Below are positions 9,163-18,494 of a DNA stretch of 64,000 bases, piece by piece. Within the stretch, counting starts at the first letter, position 1; every line of letters begins with the position of its first letter. Source of the DNA: PALSA-270 sp963770245 (lineage in GTDB: Bacteria > Acidobacteriota > Terriglobia > Terriglobales > Acidobacteriaceae); assembly GCA_963770245.1 (NCBI GenBank), contig CAVYOX010000012.1, positions 62,001-126,000 of the forward strand, in the 5' to 3' direction. The notes under the pieces are model-generated. The model searched no databases and had not been told where the DNA came from. It worked only from the letters and a program-made list of their open reading frames with translations. The translations under genes were made by a program, and so were the position numbers.

Positions 9163-11043
9163 TTAATTGCCCCCGCACCGGCCGGAGAACTCGGGATTGG
9201 GCATGGGTGCACTAATGCTGGTGCCGCCGTACCAGCTCAGGTCCGGGCTGCCGTATTGCGCGTCCTTGCCAAAGTCTTTGATTGTCTGTGGCGATACGTT
9301 CCCGAAGTTCCACGCGCACGACGTCGCCTGCCAACCTGAGGTGGGGCCGGGTGAGCTGAGCGGCGCAAGGCCGTGCGGGCTGATCGACCAGAACGGGTAG
9401 AAGTTGGCATCGGTGGGCGGGACAACACAGCCTGCGCCAGTCGAGGGGTCACACAGGAAGGCCGACCCGTTTATGTCGGTCTCGAACTGGATCTGCGGGT
9501 AGTGCCGGCCATGGGCATCGTACGGCCCTATGACCTCGAAGGGAGTTGGATGGCCCGGTGAACCGTCTGGCCACGCGTTTGGCTGGTACGAGACACCGTC
9601 GAAATCAAGATCCCCGTTCTGGTAGCGGTTGGCGAAACATTGATTATTGGCTGAAAATGCCGGGATCGTGACATCGTCGATCGTGACATAGCGTATTCCC
9701 TTCCGAAAGCAATAGCCGTCGGCGAACTCGCACAAGGCGCCGCTGGCGGATTGATCGGTTGGGCAGGCCTGTGGGCCATCAGGGCCTTGTGTTTCGGCGT
9801 TCTGGCAAACGCCTGTCGTCGGGTCGCAAGGGCCCTCTCCCACCTGGTCGGGTCCCTCCGACCCTCCTACGCAGGTATCGAATGTCTCGTCGTCAGTAAA
9901 GGATTGGCCCCCCAAAGAGAAAGAAGCCGGGTCCCGGTTGATCAATGACTTGCAGATCTCGGAGTGACCGATCTCCTCTTCCATCAAGACGCCACCCTCG
10001 AGCGCCGCCCACGGGACCCGGTTGTTGATGGACGCAGTGTTGTACTCGGCGTGGAATGTGAAGGGCGTGCCGGCACAAGTGTTGATCGAGGTGTTCATAA
10101 AACCGTTTGCGGCGCTGGCAGTCATGTACCCGGTTTGACCGGTGGTCAAGTCTCGGATAGTAGTAGTGAATCCCTTCGCTGGGTCCGTGATCGAGACAAC
10201 GAGCAGATCGCCGGGGTTGATCATGAGGGTGTACTGGTTTGGCATAAAGGTGCTTATGTTGGCGAGTTGCGGGCCTGGGGGCCCGGTCGGGACACCGTTT
10301 CTCTGCAGGAACGCGAAATTGGTGGGCTCGGTACAGTCAGCGTTGCAATTGCCGAACCCGTATGTGCACTCGAGGCTGTCGATCGTAAGCGCTGCGCACC
10401 ATTGGGTCGGGCTGCAACTTTCGCTGTCGACGAACGGTGTATAGCCTGGCGGATATAGCTGGAGTTCCATAAAGGCGGAGCCAGCAGCGTGCGGGTCACT
10501 GATTAACCCAGAGTTGCTGTCGCTGTCCGGCGTACATGGATTCTGGGGGTAGGAGCTCGGGTCGCACAGAGGCAGCCCGAACCATGGCGCAACGGAGAGT
10601 TCACCGTAATGGGTTACGCTAAGGGAGAGAGTCGGGCTTTGCTTCGGGTCCACAGGCACCCTTACCACGTAAGTCATGGTGTTGCCGGAGCTTGGTGCGC
10701 TGGAAATGAACTTTACGCTGGGTTCGTCGTGGCCCACGTACCAGCCGTTGTCGGTGAAGCGTTTGCCGGAGCCGTTCACCACCTTGATGGGGTCTGTGCA
10801 AAGATCGCCGGCATGCTTCCTCAGAGCCTGATAGGTCTTGCTCCAACCGTTGCAGTCAACCTCGTTGATTGGGTTCGGCGGCACCGTGCCTGACGCAGTC
10901 GCCGGCGTTGGCGTGCTGGTCGATTGCGCGACCGCGCCAGAAATGCCAAACCCGCATATGGCAACGGCCATAGGCAGCAAGAAGAAGCGTTGCCAGCGCA
11001 AGCCTGCATACTTGGGGAAACTGCAACAGAGCGAGCGAAGCAT
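9163..11043 (-). CDS. Large cysteine-rich secreted protein of unknown function
   Basis: A 626-residue exported protein, read from an ATG behind GGAAGGGG. The signal peptide runs to about residue 40 (FLLPMAVAICGFGISGAVAQS). The mature chain has many cysteines (for example VDCNGWSKTYQ, CDPSSYPQNPCTPDSDSNSG, LECTYGFGNCNADC), aromatic-rich beta segments (WYVGHDEPSVKF, YGELSVAPWFGLP) and ends ...PEFSGRCGGN without an anchor, so it is probably a soluble secreted protein held by disulfides. The motif string resembles a family I remember from soil actinobacteria; no catalytic residues are known to me. Codon use does not stand out. It is followed on the other side of a 500-base gap by another secreted unknown on the same strand. 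Confidence 0.7.
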   Translation of the reverse strand: MLRSLCCSFPKYAGLRWQRFFLLPMAVAICGFGISGAVAQSTSTPTPATASGTVPPNPINEVDCNGWSKTYQALRKHAGDLCTDPIKVVNGSGKRFTDNGWYVGHDEPSVKFISSAPSSGNTMTYVVRVPVDPKQSPTLSLSVTHYGELSVAPWFGLPLCDPSSYPQNPCTPDSDSNSGLISDPHAAGSAFMELQLYPPGYTPFVDSESCSPTQWCAALTIDSLECTYGFGNCNADCTEPTNFAFLQRNGVPTGPPGPQLANISTFMPNQYTLMINPGDLLVVSITDPAKGFTTTIRDLTTGQTGYMTASAANGFMNTSINTCAGTPFTFHAEYNTASINNRVPWAALEGGVLMEEEIGHSEICKSLINRDPASFSLGGQSFTDDETFDTCVGGSEGPDQVGEGPCDPTTGVCQNAETQGPDGPQACPTDQSASGALCEFADGYCFRKGIRYVTIDDVTIPAFSANNQCFANRYQNGDLDFDGVSYQPNAWPDGSPGHPTPFEVIGPYDAHGRHYPQIQFETDINGSAFLCDPSTGAGCVVPPTDANFYPFWSISPHGLAPLSSPGPTSGWQATSCAWNFGNVSPQTIKDFGKDAQYGSPDLSWYGGTSISAPMPNPEFSGRCGGN

Positions 11044-11540
11044 GATATCCCCTTCCTTTCAATGTTTCATTTTTGAGGATTTCCGTGAAGGCTAAGTTCT
11101 ACTAAGCCGGAATTTCCTTTTTGCCCCCACGAGCGGCCCACATTCTCCCCCCCGTCCCTGTTCGTGTCAATGTGAAAGAATTTTCATCCGGATCGCTCCC
11201 CCTGCGGGTACGAGATTCCGAACCAGCACAGCCGAAATGCGCCGTTTGCGGCCCACTTCTGCGCCACCTCTCATTCCTCCAACTCGCTTTGGACAGACTT
11301 CGCCGCAGACCTGACCACCATCTATCTATCCCGGCTCAGATGTCCTTCCGCCAGCAATAGCCAGTAGTAACGCGCATGCGTCACCAGCCGTCCTCCACCT
11401 GTCGAAGCATGGCTAGAGAACTTAGCACTCGGTTCCCGACGCTCTGCACAGAGTGAAACGCTCGGCCGATGTCGCGCAAAAACCATGGAGCGGCGGGCCC
11501 TCGATTCCCGCCGCCCTACCACCACTCGATCAGCTTCCGC
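11044..11540. other. Intergenic region with part of a dispersed repeat
   Basis: No gene seen. It contains two blocks (about 11171-11210 and 11350-11380) that match a compact element at 35766-35836, listed separately. Confidence 0.5.
11168..11380 (-). repeat. Dispersed intergenic repeat, split copy
   Basis: Two blocks here correspond to one compact stretch at 35766-35836: a TGAAA-n-AATTTT-CATCCG-GATCGC block near 11172-11196, and CAGCA-R-TAGCCAG-Y-AGTAACGCGCATGC near 11352-11380 (two mismatches in 29 bases). Here they are separated by about 150 bases. In both places the element lies upstream of a minus-strand envelope-protein gene. Confidence 0.6.
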
Positions 11541-12161
11541 TCAGAGCAAATCCTTCAATGTCGTACCCAGGGTAACGCGAGTCGCTGTAATCACCCCGGT
11601 GATGTGGGCCGTGGGGTTTCCTGAGGTATCGGTGGCATCGAGCGTAAACCTCCCGTAATAGTGGTTCCCATCCGGACTGAGAGTGATCCATTGAACGATC
11701 CGAGTGTTGCCTTGCGGGTTCCCGATCCCGGTCGGTGCATTGGTTGTATCATTGCCCCCCCAAGCGATGTGATTGAGTTGGTATGTGGATCTACCCGTCT
11801 TTTCCCAGACGCCCGTGCAGACATCCCCGTCCTGCGGAGGCCGCCCAGAAATCATCATTTCCGTTTTATCGCCATGCCACACGACAATAGCGTTGTCGAT
11901 CGGTGTCTTGTCCGGGGGATTCCCGTCGTTGCCTTCGGCTGTGAACATCACGTGCCACATTCCCACGATGGAATCGTCGGATGAGCTGTCGGAAATAGGT
12001 ATCAAGGAACCGAGCTGACCGTCCCAGGATTGAGGCACCCAAGTTGCGCCGGGTTTGGACTTACCCTGGCCGGCGCACGCTGCGAGGGCTTGGCCGCTGA
12101 GAAGCGCTCCCATCAGAATGATTCCCAGGGCCAGAGTGAATTTGTTAAGTGCTGGTTTCAT
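11541..12161 (-). CDS. Secreted protein of unknown function
   Basis: A 206-residue exported protein with a strong ribosome site (GGAG) and signal peptide (FTLALGIILMGALLSGQALAA). The mature part contains DDSIVGMWHVMFTAEGNDG, VVWHGDKTEMMISGRPP and a C-terminal beta-rich stretch (YYGRFTLDATDTSGNPTAHITGVITATRV), a pattern of a small lipocalin- or calycin-like beta-barrel often seen in Acidobacteria. No enzyme motif. It is transcribed away from the CadC-like regulator at 12384, whose promoter region it shares, so that regulator is a candidate for controlling it (inference). Confidence 0.65.
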   Translation of the reverse strand: MKPALNKFTLALGIILMGALLSGQALAACAGQGKSKPGATWVPQSWDGQLGSLIPISDSSSDDSIVGMWHVMFTAEGNDGNPPDKTPIDNAIVVWHGDKTEMMISGRPPQDGDVCTGVWEKTGRSTYQLNHIAWGGNDTTNAPTGIGNPQGNTRIVQWITLSPDGNHYYGRFTLDATDTSGNPTAHITGVITATRVTLGTTLKDLL

Positions 12162-12383
12162 GTGATCTCCTTCTTAAACATCCAGCCGCATTCAAGCTGG
12201 CAGCTGCGGAGGCGAATCCTGATCGAAACGTCGCGACCAGGCAAGGACTGTGGAATGAAGTTTAGGTGAAGAAAGGTAAAGCTGTAAGTTGCTGATTTGG
12301 CAGGCTGTTCGCTCGTCTGCTTGGCGCTCAATGGCTGTCCGATCAGTGGTATAGTTCTTTGCCCAACTCGCTAGGAGTATCGC

Positions 12384-14279
12384 GTGCCCGCGCCCACCCA
12401 CAAGTTTGGCAATTTTGAACTGGATCCCTCCGGCTTTGAACTGCGACGTCAGGGTCGCCCGCTGAAGCTTGAGCGCATTCCCATGGAGTTGCTCATCCTG
12501 CTGCTGGAGAAAAATGGGCAGGTCGTCAGCCGTCAGGAAATTGTCGAGCGACTTTGGGGAAAGGATGTCTTCGTTGATACCGAGCATGGGATCAACACAG
12601 CCATTCGCAAGATAAGAACTGCGCTGGGAGAAAAGGTAGAACGCCCACGATTCATACAGACCCTTTCGGGCAAGGGATATCGTTTCGTTCCCGAGACGCT
12701 GAACACCAACCGTAACGGAACTGCCACGGCCGCCGAAAAGGTAAGTCCGCCGACAGAGGCGTTGAACCCACCGAACAGCGAAGTTATTCCTACGAAGAGC
12801 GGTGAGCGCCTAAGCCCGCGCTGGGTAGGGGCGGCGATGGGTTTGCTCCTGGTGGCTGGTGCAATGGTGGCGCTCAATTTCGCAGGATTGCGCGATCGCG
12901 TTTTTGCCAGGAATCAGATCGGTCCCATCCACTCCATCGCCGTGCTTCCGCTGGCGAATCTTTCGGGCGATGCCTCCCAGGAATATTTCGCCGACGGGAT
13001 GACCGACGAGCTCATCACGGCGCTAGCCAAGAATCGGTCTTTGCGGGTGGTTTCGCGGACGTCCGCGATGCAGTACAAGGGAGTGCGTCGGCCGTTGCCC
13101 AACATCGCCCGGGAGTTGGGAGTGGACGGAATCCTCGAAGGTTCGGTAGAGCGGTCGGGGAATCGGGTCCATATGACGGCGCAGCTGATCTATGCACCGA
13201 CGGATACGCACATTTGGGCGGAAAGCTACGACCGTGACCTGAATGGCGCACTGTCGCTGCCCGATGAACTCGCGCAGATGGTGGTCCATGAAGCCAAAGT
13301 TGCGTCCTCCCCAGTCCGATCGCCGCGGTACATCAGTCCGGAAGCGCACGATTCTTACCTGCACGGGCGCTACCTCTGGTTTGTTGGTAATAACGCCCGA
13401 AGTAGGGAGTACTTTGAGAAGGCCATTCAGCTGCAACCCGACTACGCGGCCGCCTGGACCGGCCTCGGCGACACCTATGGGGCAAGCGCGGTAGAAGGTG
13501 AAAGTCCTCCTCAAGAAGCCTTCGCAAAAGCGGAGGCGGCTGCCCGCAAGGCCCTGGAACTGGATGATTCGCTTCCCGAAGCCCACAATTCCATAGCCGC
13601 TTTCTATCTATTCAACGCTTGGGACTGGCATCGGGCCGAGTCCGAGTCGGCGCGGGCCGTCGAACTAAATCCCAACTATGCCGAGGGGCGCCATATACAC
13701 TCCTACACCCTTTACGCGCTGAATCGGGATGACGAGGCCTTGCAGGAACAAAAACGAGCCACCGAGATTGATCCTTTTGCCAGATCCTGGGCGTTGGGGG
13801 CCGCTTATCTTCATCTCCGGCAGTACGACGCGGCCATCAATGAACTTGGCGCACGGGCGGAGATTCAGCCACAAGACCCCTCGGTTCAGTTTTTTATGTC
13901 GGAAACTTATCGATTCAAGGGGATGAAGAATGAGGCGGCCCTGCATGCGGAGCAATCGTTTCTTGCATCGGGTGACAAGAAATCGGCTACGGCAGTGCGG
14001 CACGCGTTTGAACGAGGGGGCGTCCCGGCAATCGACCAGTGGCTTCTAAGCCAAGACTTGGACCAAGCTCGCAAGAAATATGTCTCGCCTTTTGCCCTGG
14101 CGTATGACTATGCCCGCCTTGAACGCAAAGAAGATACGCTTCGCGCTTTGGAAGATAGCTACCGGGAGCGTTCCCCATGGCTGCCGTTTATCCAGAAAGA
14201 GCCGGTTTTTGACTTCCTGCATTCCGAACCGCGCTATCGCGACATCGTGAAAAAAATGGGCTTGCCGCCAGCGTATTGA
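12384..14279 (+). CDS. CadC-like winged-helix regulator with TolB-like and TPR domains
   Basis: A 631-residue transcription regulator read from GTG at 12384 behind AGGAG. Residues 1-110 form an OmpR/PhoB-type winged helix (FELDPSGFELRRQGRPLKLERI...ILLLEKNGQVVSRQEI...RTALGEK...FIQTLSGKGYRFV), as in CadC/ToxR membrane regulators. A membrane helix (about 147-168) follows. The outer part has a FlgO/TolB-N-like domain (IAVLPLANLSGDASQEYFADGMTDEL...) and then several TPR repeats to the end (about 325-600). The architecture suggests one-component signalling: a periplasmic sensor domain controlling DNA binding at the membrane. The same TolB-like/TPR pair is attached to a kinase at 36566. Targets are unknown. 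Confidence 0.88.
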   Translation: MPAPTHKFGNFELDPSGFELRRQGRPLKLERIPMELLILLLEKNGQVVSRQEIVERLWGKDVFVDTEHGINTAIRKIRTALGEKVERPRFIQTLSGKGYRFVPETLNTNRNGTATAAEKVSPPTEALNPPNSEVIPTKSGERLSPRWVGAAMGLLLVAGAMVALNFAGLRDRVFARNQIGPIHSIAVLPLANLSGDASQEYFADGMTDELITALAKNRSLRVVSRTSAMQYKGVRRPLPNIARELGVDGILEGSVERSGNRVHMTAQLIYAPTDTHIWAESYDRDLNGALSLPDELAQMVVHEAKVASSPVRSPRYISPEAHDSYLHGRYLWFVGNNARSREYFEKAIQLQPDYAAAWTGLGDTYGASAVEGESPPQEAFAKAEAAARKALELDDSLPEAHNSIAAFYLFNAWDWHRAESESARAVELNPNYAEGRHIHSYTLYALNRDDEALQEQKRATEIDPFARSWALGAAYLHLRQYDAAINELGARAEIQPQDPSVQFFMSETYRFKGMKNEAALHAEQSFLASGDKKSATAVRHAFERGGVPAIDQWLLSQDLDQARKKYVSPFALAYDYARLERKEDTLRALEDSYRERSPWLPFIQKEPVFDFLHSEPRYRDIVKKMGLPPAY

Positions 14280-14330
14280 GCGGATGATGCGAGTTGGTCT
14301 TGGGTTTGCGACCGAACACCTCACCTTATC

Positions 14331-14422
14331 TTCGATCGATTGGGAGTTTCGATCCGCGTTCAGCTGATCCTGTACGCGCCAATCCATCCGTCAGCTCCCG
14401 ACCGGCGGAATCGAATTGGGAT
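14331..14422 (+). repeat. Dispersed structured repeat, copy 2
   Basis: Second copy of the element at 1139-1236. GGGAG, the CAGCTGATCCTG core with flanking arms (GCGTTCAG/CTGTACGC, one mispair) and the CTCCC block are all kept although the sequence between them differs. Lies just after the CadC-like gene. Confidence 0.7.
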
Positions 14423-14674
14423 TTGGTACGCCTGCACTACTCAAAACATGTGGAAGGAAAGGTCGACGCCACTCCACCCCACAGGATCTGATCGTTGCCC
14501 AGAATGCTGACCGCGATGGTCCCGCCGATGGTGGCCGGATGCAGGTCGAAGGAGTCCTGCACGATGGTCAAGGGCGCCACCGGAACGCTCGGCGATCGCG
14601 GCGATTACGTCTCTCCCGTGCCAGGTCACTTCTTGCGGCAGTCCGGTGTTTACCGACAGCGCTTCCTCTATGGC
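14423..14674 (-). pseudogene. Possible coding relic downstream of the PD40 kinase
   Basis: On the minus strand, in the frame directly after the kinase stop, the sequence reads AIEEALSVNTGLPQEVTWH then GRDVIAAIAERSGGA; shifting one frame continues LTIVQDSFDLHPATIGG and TIAVSILGNDQILWGGVDLSF. The protein-like character and single shift suggest a decayed gene or gene tail. The family is not recognised. Confidence 0.35.
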
Positions 14675-17263
14675 CTACTTCAATCCGGTCACGACGAACG
14701 CCTCCGACAACACCCGCACGTAGACGTAGGCGTACGCAGTCCCGTCGCTCGAAAGATGGGGCCCACCAACCGCCGTGACTCCCGCTGCCACTTCCGCCCC
14801 GAAGGTTCTCCACAAGTCCATTTTCCCGGTGGTGGTGTTCACTCGATAGACCTCCGCGATCCTCTCGCGGATCCGGCTGGAGACCACATAGACCGATCCC
14901 CCATCCGGCGACCAGCCAATCAGCGAGTAGTTCAAGTCAAGTTCCGGGATCAAATGAATGCCGCTCCCGTCAAGCGGCCAAATTCCCCATTTGCCATCAG
15001 GTCCCAGCACCGCCGTGCTCTTTCCGTCGGGCGAGATTTGCACGCCAGCGACGCCCTCCGGAGTGATGGGCTTGGAATCGCCGCTGCTCAGATCAATCAT
15101 GTAGTCACGCGCCCCATGCCCGGCTTCAATCCCCGAAGCCAGCATCTGCTTGCCGTCCGGTGACCATTGCACCACGCCATAACTTACGGCATCGTGCGTG
15201 AGCCGCCTAGGCTCTCCGGCTCCCGTCGGCACCAGGCTCAAAGGTCCGCCCTTCGCCGGTTTCGTGATCACCCATTTTCCATCGGGCGAGATGGCCGGGG
15301 CGAGTCCCTCGCCTATGCGCGCCGGAGGCGCCCCATCCGTATCGCGCAGGAATACAGTGTAGTTCGGCCCGCCGCCGTCGCCTTCCTCTTCGAAAAGGAT
15401 TTTTCGGCCGTCCCGGCTGATGTCGCGGAGAATCGACCATCCGAACCACCCCAGTTCATGCTCCTCTTTTTCTCCAGGCGCCTTGCCCCGGATTCCTACC
15501 GTTTGCCGATGCGTGACCATCAGCTCCCTCCCATTCCGCAGGTCTTCGAGCCACATCCCTCCGGGCACGTTCGTGATCGTTCGCAGCTTGCCCGAAAGGG
15601 TTACGGCACGGAGGTTCGCAGCATTGCCGCTGCTGGCCGCCGTGAACCAGACTTCATCGCCCGCCCGGGACCAGAGAACTCCCTCTACGGAGGACCACTC
15701 CGAAGAAAGTTTCTTCTCTTTTCCGCTGCCATCCGAGCTAATTACCGCAACGGACCCCTGGTCGTCGTGTCCCGGGTTTTCATGGTCGGCAAACGCAACC
15801 CACCTGCCATCGGGCGAAATTCTCGGGTGGCTAATCCAGTTGACGCCGTCGAACAGGACCTTGCCAATGGGATATTCCAGGCGGTAGTGATGGTTTTCCG
15901 GAATGTAACGGACCACCGCCATGCCTTCGCCGTCCGCAGCCCAGTCCGCGTCCTGCACATTGTCCAGCACTTCTCGGGGTGTCCCTCCGCTCAGAGAAAC
16001 CCGCGCCAGCGTCCCGGTTCCAAAACCCCCGAGGCCTACCGTGTTGAGCCGGACCGCCAGTTCTCCGCTCTTGGAGACAGAAAGCAGATCTGCATCTTTC
16101 AACCCCAGTTCGCGTGACCCCGGATCATCAGTGCGAGCTATATACAGCTGGTTTTCGCCTCCTTCCCACGATGCGCTGTAAACAATGCTGCCGTCAGGCG
16201 TGAACCGGGCATTCCCAATAGAACCCGTGCGAAAGGTGATCTGCTTATACTCGGCCAGGGGTCCCCGGCCGCCGGCTCCGCCCAGCCACCAGCCGAGACC
16301 AAGCATCACCAAAGTAAAAGCAAGCCCGAGAAGAGCGGCGGCGATCAGGAGCCCGCGGCGCGGCTGACCAACCCGCAACGGCGCTATCGCTGCCCTTGCC
16401 GTTGTCCCCGAGATTCCAGAAACATGTTCGAGATCAAACGCGATATCGCTGGCCGAATGGAAGCGAGCCTCAGGGTTCTTCTCCAGGCAGTGGTGCACAA
16501 TGCGCTCTAGCGCCGGAGAAATATTGCGGTTGGTTTCGCTTAAATCTGGAGGATCTTCCTTGAGGATCGCGCTCATCGTATCGGCGGGGGTATCTCCGTG
16601 AAATGCACGTTTGCCGGAGAGCATCTCGTAGAGAATTGCCCCAAAGCTGAATATGTCAGAGCGGGCATCGAGTGCGATGCCGCGCACCTGCTCTGGCGAC
16701 ATGTAGCCGGCTGTGCCCAGCACCGTGCCGGCATCGGTGCCACCGGTCATGGTGGGCAGCGCAGTGTGAGCGTGGGGGTCCGCTTGAGTTAGCTTGGCCA
16801 GGCCGAAGTCCAGGATCTTGAGCCGCCCGTCTCTGGTGACGAAGAGATTTTCCGGCTTGAGGTCGCGATGAATGATGCCTTTCTCGTGGGCCGCGGCCAG
16901 TCCATGCGCGATTTGCAGGGCGTAATCCAAAGCTTTTCGTACCACGATGGGCCCGCTGCGCAGGCGCTCACGCAGCGTCTCTCCCTCCAGCAGTTCGGAA
17001 ACTACGTAAGGCGAGCCGTTGCTTGTGCCAATGTCGAATACCGCCAGAATGTTCGGATGGTTCAGGGCAGCGGTGGCTAGAGCCTCCTGCTCGAAACGGC
17101 GCATTCGGTCCGCATCAAGGGAAAGCGCTTGCGGTAAGACCTTGATCGCCACTTCGCGTTTGAGGCGAGAATCGCGGGCACGGTAGACTTCGCCCATGCC
17201 GCCTGCACCTAACAGGTCGACGATCTCGTAAGGACCGAATTTGGTGCCGGAGACAACAGCCAT
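14675..17263 (-). CDS. Serine/threonine protein kinase with PD40/WD-like beta-propeller tail
   Basis: An 862-residue membrane kinase. The start at 17263 (MAVVSGTKFGPYEIVDLLG) is typical for the family; the open frame extends 81 codons further but that part has no kinase character. The PknB-type catalytic domain shows GAGGMGEVYRARD, Lys41, HRDLKPEN (Asp134) and DFG (152-154), then APE-like GYMSPEQ. One membrane helix (about 304-328) leads to an extracytoplasmic beta-propeller with repeated PD40/TolB-like signatures (ARFTPDGSIVYSA, PRISPDGRWVAFAD, PAISPDGKWVI, VQISPDGKSTAVL, GWSPDGGSVYVVS). Such kinases are thought to sense an external signal through the propeller and phosphorylate cytoplasmic proteins. 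Single gene, convergent with the CadC-like regulator. Confidence 0.92.
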   Translation of the reverse strand: MAVVSGTKFGPYEIVDLLGAGGMGEVYRARDSRLKREVAIKVLPQALSLDADRMRRFEQEALATAALNHPNILAVFDIGTSNGSPYVVSELLEGETLRERLRSGPIVVRKALDYALQIAHGLAAAHEKGIIHRDLKPENLFVTRDGRLKILDFGLAKLTQADPHAHTALPTMTGGTDAGTVLGTAGYMSPEQVRGIALDARSDIFSFGAILYEMLSGKRAFHGDTPADTMSAILKEDPPDLSETNRNISPALERIVHHCLEKNPEARFHSASDIAFDLEHVSGISGTTARAAIAPLRVGQPRRGLLIAAALLGLAFTLVMLGLGWWLGGAGGRGPLAEYKQITFRTGSIGNARFTPDGSIVYSASWEGGENQLYIARTDDPGSRELGLKDADLLSVSKSGELAVRLNTVGLGGFGTGTLARVSLSGGTPREVLDNVQDADWAADGEGMAVVRYIPENHHYRLEYPIGKVLFDGVNWISHPRISPDGRWVAFADHENPGHDDQGSVAVISSDGSGKEKKLSSEWSSVEGVLWSRAGDEVWFTAASSGNAANLRAVTLSGKLRTITNVPGGMWLEDLRNGRELMVTHRQTVGIRGKAPGEKEEHELGWFGWSILRDISRDGRKILFEEEGDGGGPNYTVFLRDTDGAPPARIGEGLAPAISPDGKWVITKPAKGGPLSLVPTGAGEPRRLTHDAVSYGVVQWSPDGKQMLASGIEAGHGARDYMIDLSSGDSKPITPEGVAGVQISPDGKSTAVLGPDGKWGIWPLDGSGIHLIPELDLNYSLIGWSPDGGSVYVVSSRIRERIAEVYRVNTTTGKMDLWRTFGAEVAAGVTAVGGPHLSSDGTAYAYVYVRVLSEAFVVTGLK

Positions 17264-17671
17264 GGTGCGGGTGATTATAACTTGATGGCGCAGGCGCTGC
17301 GACGGTGACCGGCCGGGGGACTGCCCGCGTCTCCACGCGAATCCTCGTTTAGATCGTTGCTGCCCCGTGACAAGGAGAAAACGCAAAGCCGGCGCAGCGG
17401 GCAGCGCGCCAAAGATACCTAGCATGGGCGCAAATTCCTCTAAACGTGGGGCCAAGTGTCGGGCGTTCGCGTAACCTTCGCCAACCCAAGTGTAGGATCT
17501 TGGCATGCCCGCGCTTGGTGATACGATCGAACCTTCGAGATCGAATTCCTTGATTCTGGGTGTTCAGGCTCTTGAATTCACGTTTGGTTAGAGATTTCAG
17601 GGAACGAAATTATCGGCCACTCTGTTCGAATACATAGGAGGCAAAGGAATGACACAACCCAGGAAGCAGCC
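17264..17671. other. Intergenic region between divergent kinase and VOC genes
   Basis: No coding frame or RNA recognised; it must hold the promoters of both flanking genes. Confidence 0.5.
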
Positions 17672-18352
17672 ATGAGTACCAGCGAAGTCCGTAGTAAGGA
17701 AGCGACCAGCGACGCGAGGGTCGCGAGAGTCGACTTGAAGCTCGAGGCCGTGGTCATCCCCGTCTCGGATGCTGACCGCGCGAAGCAGTTCTACGGGGCG
17801 CTCGGTTGGCGGCTCGACGCCGACTTTCGCTTCGATAACGGCTTCCGGGTCGTCCAGTTTACGCCGCCCGGCTCGGGATGCTCGGTCCAATTCGGCACGA
17901 ACATCACGTCGGCCGGGCCCGGTTCGGCCCAGGGCCTGTACCTGGTCGTCTCCGACATCGAGGCTGCGCGCGACGAGCTCGTCCACCGCGGTGTCGAGGT
18001 CAGCGATGTGTTCCACGCCGGAACACCGGGCGCTCAGTTCCAGCCCGATGGCACGCGCGGTCGCGTCAGCGGACCGGCGCCCGATCACGCCACCTACGGC
18101 TCCTTCGCCACGTTCAGCGACCCGGACGGCAACGGCTGGCTGCTGCAGGAGATCACGACCCGGCTTCCCGGGCGCATCGACCTCGCGACGACGACCTTCG
18201 CGTCGGCCACAGACCTGGCGAGCGCGCTTCGGCGTGCGGAGGCCGCCCACGGGCAGCACGAAAAGCGCACCGGGCAGCGCGACGCGAACTGGCCCGACTG
18301 GTACGCCGCGTACATAGTGGCGGAGCAGGCCGGGACGGTGCTGCCGACATGA
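17672..18352 (+). CDS. VOC (glyoxalase/bleomycin-resistance) family protein
   Basis: A 226-residue cytoplasmic protein with a ribosome site (AGGAAG) before ATG 17672. The vicinal-oxygen-chelate fold is seen from LKLEAVVIPVSDADRAKQFYGALGWRL through FATFSDPDGNGWLLQEI (about 24-160). A C-terminal segment (ATDLASALRRAEAAHGQHEK...WPDWYAAYIVAEQ) is shared with actinobacterial-type VOC proteins. The gene is visibly more GC-rich than its neighbours (runs such as CGCGCGACGAGCTCG), which hints at horizontal transfer. Substrate unknown: dioxygenase, glyoxalase or binding roles are all possible. Confidence 0.85.
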   Translation: MSTSEVRSKEATSDARVARVDLKLEAVVIPVSDADRAKQFYGALGWRLDADFRFDNGFRVVQFTPPGSGCSVQFGTNITSAGPGSAQGLYLVVSDIEAARDELVHRGVEVSDVFHAGTPGAQFQPDGTRGRVSGPAPDHATYGSFATFSDPDGNGWLLQEITTRLPGRIDLATTTFASATDLASALRRAEAAHGQHEKRTGQRDANWPDWYAAYIVAEQAGTVLPT

Positions 18353-18494
18353 GCGACTACGACGGGCATCGTCATCGGAGTCTCAGAGGCGAAGTCGTGA
18401 GCCGCGAACCGGAGCTCGCTGGGCAGACGGTCGACTTCCGGAGACTTGAGTCCCGCGATTCCTGCCACCAGGATCTGATATGTCGACAACGCCT

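Noticed and set aside
14495..16117. Long + strand frames inside the kinase gene
   Set aside because: Antisense shadows of a well-supported coding region, without family features.
17264..17506. 81-codon extension of the PD40 kinase
   Set aside because: No ribosome site and no kinase-like sequence; family members start at MAVVSGTKFG.
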